Below are positions 59,201 to 64,000 of a stretch of DNA of 64,000 nt, piece after piece. The notes under the pieces are model-generated. The model worked only from the letters and a program-made list of their open reading frames with translations, was not told the DNA's origin and made no database searches. Source of the DNA: Limnanthes douglasii subsp. nivea (taxonomy: Eukaryota; Streptophyta; Magnoliopsida; Brassicales; Limnanthaceae); NCBI GenBank assembly GCA_036936605.1, contig JAUPFV010000002.1, forward strand, positions 337,999,215 to 338,063,214, given 5' to 3'. Position numbers and translations under genes: made by a program. Within the stretch, counting starts at the first letter, position 1, and each line of letters begins with the position of its first letter.

Positions 59201-61520
59201 GGTTAGCCCCTCGATCTCAGCTTCAAAACTATCAATTTGAGATTCTAGCTCCCCAACCTACTTGGTAACATAGACAATGCACAAATGTTTAGCAGACTAA
59301 ATCCATACACTTGCAAGTGCAACTAGACTGTAGCATGAAGTATCAATGAGCCACATATACCAATATAAAAAACAATAACCACATGAGTCTACAAGGGATA
59401 ATTAAAGATGAGAAGTCAAAGAGTCATAATAAATAGTGACAAAGAAACAAAGTGGATGTTCAGCCATATACGCTTATAAAGATGAGAATCAAAGAATCTT
59501 AAAAAAAAAGTGTCGAAGAATCATAGTGGCTTTTCAGCTGTAAACGTTGTGCTTCTTCCAAAACCATGAGGTATAGGATAAATGAACACACCCGTTCAAT
59601 TGGACACACCACGTGTTTTAGGAGCATGTGGACCACGCGTAAGTCACAAGGACAAGGAGACATGGCACTAAAATATACAGAGGAATCAGTTTGGAAAATC
59701 AAATAAGAAAACCCTTTTATAAAGTTGAAATACTTTTGCAATGAAGACAGGAGACTAGAAATTAAGGTAATTGGTCAGCCTCATACCACATTGTTCAACC
59801 ACTCTCTTGTCTCTGACTTTGCCTTCTCCTTCGGGTCCTATCAGACAAACACGGGCATGTAAGTAGTTTGAAAGCAGAAGCATATTTAGGATCTTAGATC
59901 AACCACATCTATAATTGGGAGAAGAAAATAAAAGGGATCCATCTTATTTTAGAAATAGAAAATTAAAACTTTTTATTACAACACCACTCCTGTATTTAAC
60001 TCTCTACCAGGGAGTAGTATAGGAAAACAGTATAAAAGACTTACAGTTTTAGGCTGTTGGCCCAGGCCTTCTTTAGAAAATGCTTTTGTCTTGGTCTCTT
60101 TTTCACAGATCTTAAATCTTTCCATTTCTCGCTCAATTTGCTTCCGAGCATCCACTAGCGCCTGCTCATAGGAGGCGCTAACCTATATAACAAAACATAA
60201 AAGAGATAGTAGAAGTCAATCTCAACACTTATAAAATATCAAAAAATATCATTCAGCTTTATTTTAATACGATCCTTAGTTGGCAGTCACTAAGACAGTC
60301 CCACTGCGCAGAGTGATCATGCATTATTCATGGAGCAGCGAAATAACACAATTTTTTACGAAGGATTATGAGAATACTGATGTTCGAAGAATGAACATCA
60401 GTATAAACAACTTCTAAATTTCTCCTTCCATGTTATAATTCAAACTATGAACATAGTAAACTACTTAAAATGGTGATAGCCAAAGACTACTTGGTTTCCC
60501 CTTGGTTGATATCTACCCAATAAACAAGCTTCCATTTGAATGTTTTAGAAATGCCTTAACATTCCAAAGTAAAAAAGATCCATAAATCACAATAATTACC
60601 GAGATACTTAAGCAATGAAGGAAAATACTACACAATTGGAACCTTTTTATCCTTGATTTCGCTAGACTGAATCCATGTCTTAATCTGGTCTCTATACCTC
60701 TGAAGCTTCTTGATTTCCTTCTTCAAGTCTGCCTCAAATTTTTCCTTCTGGTTTGCATTATCTGTGTCATAAACCTAAAACAATAGAAGTATCACAACGA
60801 CACGTGTAAATTAGTCGATAAAGTTAACAGGAGTAATAAAATAGAGAAGTAACTTTTACACCATAAAGAGAGGCAGTCTAAAAGTGTCCATCGGACTGGA
60901 CCTTCAAGGAATCAAAGACAACCCTTTCTTTCTTCCCCTTCTTCCATGGGATTCAGAGAATTTTACAAGGAAATGGAACAATGGGCAGATCAAAGATTAC
61001 ATATAGGATGTTTTCAAGTCCCTTTTAAGCAAACAAGTGAACTTAGAGCAAGATAGCAACTCCAAATATCTAAACTCAAGCAGCTAGGAAGCCAGTAAAG
61101 CTACACATACTAGATTGACCAAATCAGCCATACATTGTCTACAAACTAAACTTCGACTAACATTTTTTTTGAAAAAAACAGTGTTGATTCCCGAATATGA
61201 ACAGCACACTGTCATATAATTCTCCAACTGCTGATTACCGAGGAATTGCTGAATTTAACCGAAATTCAATCACTAAAGCTTCCAAGCTCTATTCAAGGGA
61301 ACTAACAGGAACATTATGATTAAAATATTCAGCGTGATACTTCTATCAACGATTGATTCCTACATTTTACCAAGGACCAAACATATAATGGAAGTAAGAA
61401 AGAAATAGAGGAATCAAAGAGAGTTACCTTGTTCCAAATGCTATCAAATACATCGACACCTTCTTGGACCTTCTTCAACACACGATCGATTTCGCCCTGT
61501 AACTTGCGACTCGCTCCCAT
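53227..61520 (-). CDS. NOT3: CCR4-NOT transcription complex subunit 3 (NOT3)
   Basis: Scaffold subunit of the CCR4-NOT deadenylase complex, which shortens mRNA poly(A) tails and tunes transcription. Sixteen exons joined at GT/AG: 61520-61428, 60774-60643, 60182-60045, 59837-59787, 59257-59168, 59089-58943, 58775-58665, 58240-58184, 57309-56584, 55963-55796, 55742-55547, 55444-55302, 54611-54333, 54231-54094, 54008-53827, 53293-53227; 2718 nt, 905 codons, stop TAG. Residues 1-254 are the Not3 N-terminal coiled-coil domain ([53 protein letters not shown]). A long Ser/Pro-rich linker (exon 9) and a Q-rich stretch with six CAG codons (55386-55403) follow. The last 150 or so residues are the NOT2/3/5 box ([49 protein letters not shown]). 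Slightly longer than is usual for plants; no defect seen. Confidence 0.96.
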
Positions 61521-61804
61521 AGTAAAAGAACTTGATAATCGAAATCGATAAAAACTTCAAACGAATTAAAGAGTTCTCTCGCTAGCGGTAGTTTGACTTG
61601 ATTAGTCACTCCGATTTTAGGGTTTCTGCCCGACAGCGGTTGAGATTTGATTGCTAAAAGGATTTGGCTGGATTTCAATTTTGAGTCTTTGACGAACATA
61701 AAAAGCTCATCTAGCGCAGCACCAAAATTGTTAAAAGTAACGTCATTTGCTACATACCTTTTTTATTTATTACTGAAGATCCAACAATTTTATAATAGTC
61801 TATA
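61521..61804 (-). promoter_or_regulatory. Proximal upstream region of NOT3
   Basis: Between the NOT3 start codon and the Mutator-like element there are 284 bp. No clear TATA box is visible, which suits a housekeeping gene. The 5' leader must lie here or reach into the element. Confidence 0.4.
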
Positions 61805-62786
61805 GGCTAAAAAGCAGTGCAGTCCCTCGTGTTTACCACTTGTATCAACTTGGTCCATTTCTTTCAATTATGCATAGAACTCATCCTTTTTTATTCCCTC
61901 CGCACATGTGAAGACCGTGAGTTTGACACGTGGCATCAGTTTTTGTTGCAAGAATGGTCCCCCGATTTTTTTTCCAAAATTGTTCATTCTCATTCCATCT
62001 CAGCAGCCTTGTCAGCTTCCACGTCACCTTCACTATTTACCTTCAGTTCTTACCGTTTAACTAAAAAACTTACCATTTACCCTAACTTAACAAACGGACC
62101 GGGTCGAACCCTAACTAAATTAACCAAACCCGAAACCCTATATAACCCGGCCCAGCTCATAACAATATAACCTGATCCGACCCGTTTACACTTACCCAAA
62201 ACCCTAATTACCCTTATTTACACTAACCCTAATTTCTCTAACTTTTTCAATTAATCACTAAGTTGTTTATCAATTTGAAGAAGTCACAGTCTCGAATAAA
62301 CTGGTTCTTTAAGGTTCAAGAAGCAGAAGCAGGTATGATGCGTATCTCCAAACCCGAAACCAAATAAGCAAACCTGATCGGTTTCTCTTCGAAAACTGTA
62401 CCTAATAAACCCTGTTCATCTTCGGATTTGCCGAAATCTCCAATACCAGGTATGAGATTATTGTAAGAGCAAATGGGTCGGGTTGGTTAATTGGTAGTTG
62501 TGATTGAAATCCGAAATGGAGATAATGTAAGGGTTGATCAATGAGAATCTAAGATGGGTTTTTTTGTTGGTCAGTGAGAGTGTTACTGGTGGTGTTGACA
62601 ATAAGAGTGAACCGGGTGGATAAAATCTAGTGGGTGTCACGTGTCAAGCTCACATGCTTCACATGTGCGGGGGGACTAAAAATGCAAATTAAAAAAAGGA
62701 TGAGGATGAGTTCTATGCATGATTGAAGGAAGGGGACCAAGTTGATACAAGTGGTAAACATGAGGGACTACGGGTGCTTTTTAGCC
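61805..62786. mobile_element. Mutator-like element upstream of NOT3, long inverted ends and 9-bp duplication
   Basis: The left end GGCTAAAAAGCAGTGCAGTC is mirrored by the right end (complement GGCTAAAAAGCACCCGTAGT), and similarity runs inward for about 150 bp (TACCACTTGTATCAACTTGG, CATGCATAGAACTCATCC). The flanks TAGTCTATA (61796-61804) and TAGTCTGTA (62787-62795) form a 9-bp duplication with one mismatch. No transposase. The interior (about 61950-62630) holds AACCCTAA-type and CCGAAACC-type text of unknown origin. The short open frames in it are not supported as genes. Confidence 0.85.
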
Positions 62787-62795
62787 TAGTCTGTA

Positions 62796-62869
62796 GTATA
62801 TTTTCTAAATAATTTGGTCATTTACCTGTTGTCTCTTTTAAATTTTTCTGATACCTATTAAATCGTTCA
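62796..62869. other. Short unassigned spacer
   Basis: AT-rich DNA between the Mutator-like element and the start of recognisable integrase similarity. Confidence 0.3.
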
Positions 62870-64000
62870 ATTTATAACATCTATACGTCTGTTAGTTTGG
62901 GGATGAAAAGACGAAGATAAATAATGGTGAATTTTCATTGATGTATAACAAAATTTAATATTTTTTTGTCAAACTCAGGACCATTATCTGTTGTAATATT
63001 TCTAGAAATTTTAGACATACAACAGATATTGTGTAGGATAAACTTGATTACTGCTTTGGAAGTAGCTTTGGAGAGAGGTGCAACTTTACCCACTTAGAGA
63101 AATAATCAACTGCTAGTATAATGGTCTGACACCCTCCAAAAGTCATTGGTAAGGGTCCAACCAAATGAAGTCTTTGTCTATCAAAGGATACCGCTTCAGA
63201 TATTTGCTCACTAGGAACTGTTGGTATATGTATTGTATTTCTAAATCTCTAGTATGGGTCGCATTTTTTAACTAACTCTTTAGCATCCGCCATGATAGAC
63301 AAATAATATCTTGCTAACAAGACCCTTATAGTTAAAGCTTTGTAGCCATAATGGGCAAAGTCTTCCCCATCATGTAATTCAAATAGAATTACTTGGTCCT
63401 CATCATATATGAGGCAACATAATGGAAGCTGACTAAAAGATTTCTTATAGAGGAACCTTCTCAAAACCAAAAAGTTATGTGCTTTAAACTTTAATTTCTT
63501 CGTTAGGCTTTGGTCTTTAGGAAGGCTTCCTTTAGTAATAAATTATTGGAGCTCATGCCTCCAGTCATGGCTTGTTATTGTAATTACTTGAAAACTCTTT
63601 TTGGTTTCAACTTCCATTTCGAGGTTTATCGTTATGGAAGAGCATTTTTGTACCAAGATTAAAGGATATGCCTCGGTATATGCAACAATGGATAAAGATT
63701 CGGCTATTGAATCTTCAGCTCTGGGCACATTCTCATACTTGACACATTAAAGTAGACGGCAGTTTCTCTTAATACTTTCAAATATTTTACCAATTGTTAT
63801 TTTTTTGTTTCAGATCCCTCATGAGCTTGATGTATGAGCAGTTGTGAATCATTTATGAATTAGATTATTTTGGCACCACATATTTGAGCGAGCTTTAAAC
63901 TAGTTATTAATGCTTTGTACTCAACTTCGTTGTTTGACACTTTAAAACTGAAACGTACGGTTTGGTACATTCAGTTTCCAAAGGGGGTGAGTAAACGAAT
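62870..64000 (-). mobile_element. Fragment of a Tat-type Ty3/gypsy element at the right edge
   Basis: Minus-strand pol similar in order and text to the nested element at 10611. The second RNase H is at about 63990-63540: FSFKVSNNEVEYKALITSLK, NDSQLLIHQAHEG, PRAEDSIAESLSIVAYTEA. A linker and integrase zinc region follow at 63470-63249 (LLARYYLSIMADAKELVKKC). The integrase core appears in broken frames down to about 62870, ending near the second-Asp/HPQ region. RT, protease and gag would lie beyond the window. The integrase end, LTR and aORF are missing on the left, so the copy is truncated there. Confidence 0.7.
62930..63990 (-). pseudogene. Second RNase H and integrase remnant (right-edge Tat element)
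   Basis: Open pieces at 63728-63543 and 63470-63249 are separated by stops and a frame change. Integrase text such as VAPLSKATSKAVIKFIL and TTDNGPEF-like sequence can be read at about 63090-62970, with shifts. The aRNH boxes D-S (NDSQLL) and late D (a DSIAES box) remain readable. Not functional. Confidence 0.6.

Noticed and set aside
62458..62640. 60-codon minus-strand frame within the Mutator-like element upstream of NOT3
   Set aside because: Low-complexity, no domain, and partly in the inverted terminal repeat.

Overview
The window is nuclear DNA of a flowering plant, probably a eudicot, with a moderately repeat-rich genome. I see two intact, intron-containing host genes, both on the minus strand. 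One (45.3-48.1 kb) is a GPI-anchored GH17 endo-1,3-beta-glucosidase with an X8 domain: 3 exons, 487 codons. The other (53.2-61.5 kb) is NOT3, a CCR4-NOT complex subunit: 16 exons, 905 codons. I joined both by hand at GT/AG borders, and every exon length and phase adds up. I cannot name the species.

The rest is mostly transposable elements. From 1 to 28.9 kb there is a Russian-doll nest of Ty3/gypsy elements of the Tat type, which carry gag, protease, RT, RNase H, a second RNase H, integrase, and then a long 3' region. The oldest element (minus strand) was split inside its RT by a plus-strand element (6782-27983; 5-bp target duplication with one mismatch). That element was itself split inside its RT by a minus-strand element (10611-20665; perfect 5-bp target duplication GTATC, two 360-bp LTRs). 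The 3' part of a fourth Tat element enters at the left edge (1-2152) and part of a fifth lies at the right edge (62.87-64.0 kb). Three of them carry an additional gene antisense to pol, between pol and the 3' LTR. Its splice donor is at the same place and in the same phase in all three. This antisense gene is the most interesting signal in the window.

From 28.9 to 44.5 kb lie an AT-rich stretch with two GC-rich hairpin islands, a decayed plus-strand Ty3/gypsy element primed by initiator-Met tRNA (32.1-37.2 kb), a Mutator-like element with about 45-bp terminal inverted repeats and a 9-bp target duplication (37421-38575), and a decayed Ty1/copia element (40.1-44.5 kb).

From 44.5 kb onward the two host genes are separated by about 5 kb of AT-rich spacer holding small elements: a 159-bp MITE, a tRNA-derived SINE-like sequence, and a short relative of the 37.4-kb Mutator-like element. 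A second Mutator-like element (61805-62786) sits less than 300 bp upstream of the NOT3 start codon and may form part of its promoter region. All retroelement reading frames are broken by stops and shifts, so I list them as pseudogenes.
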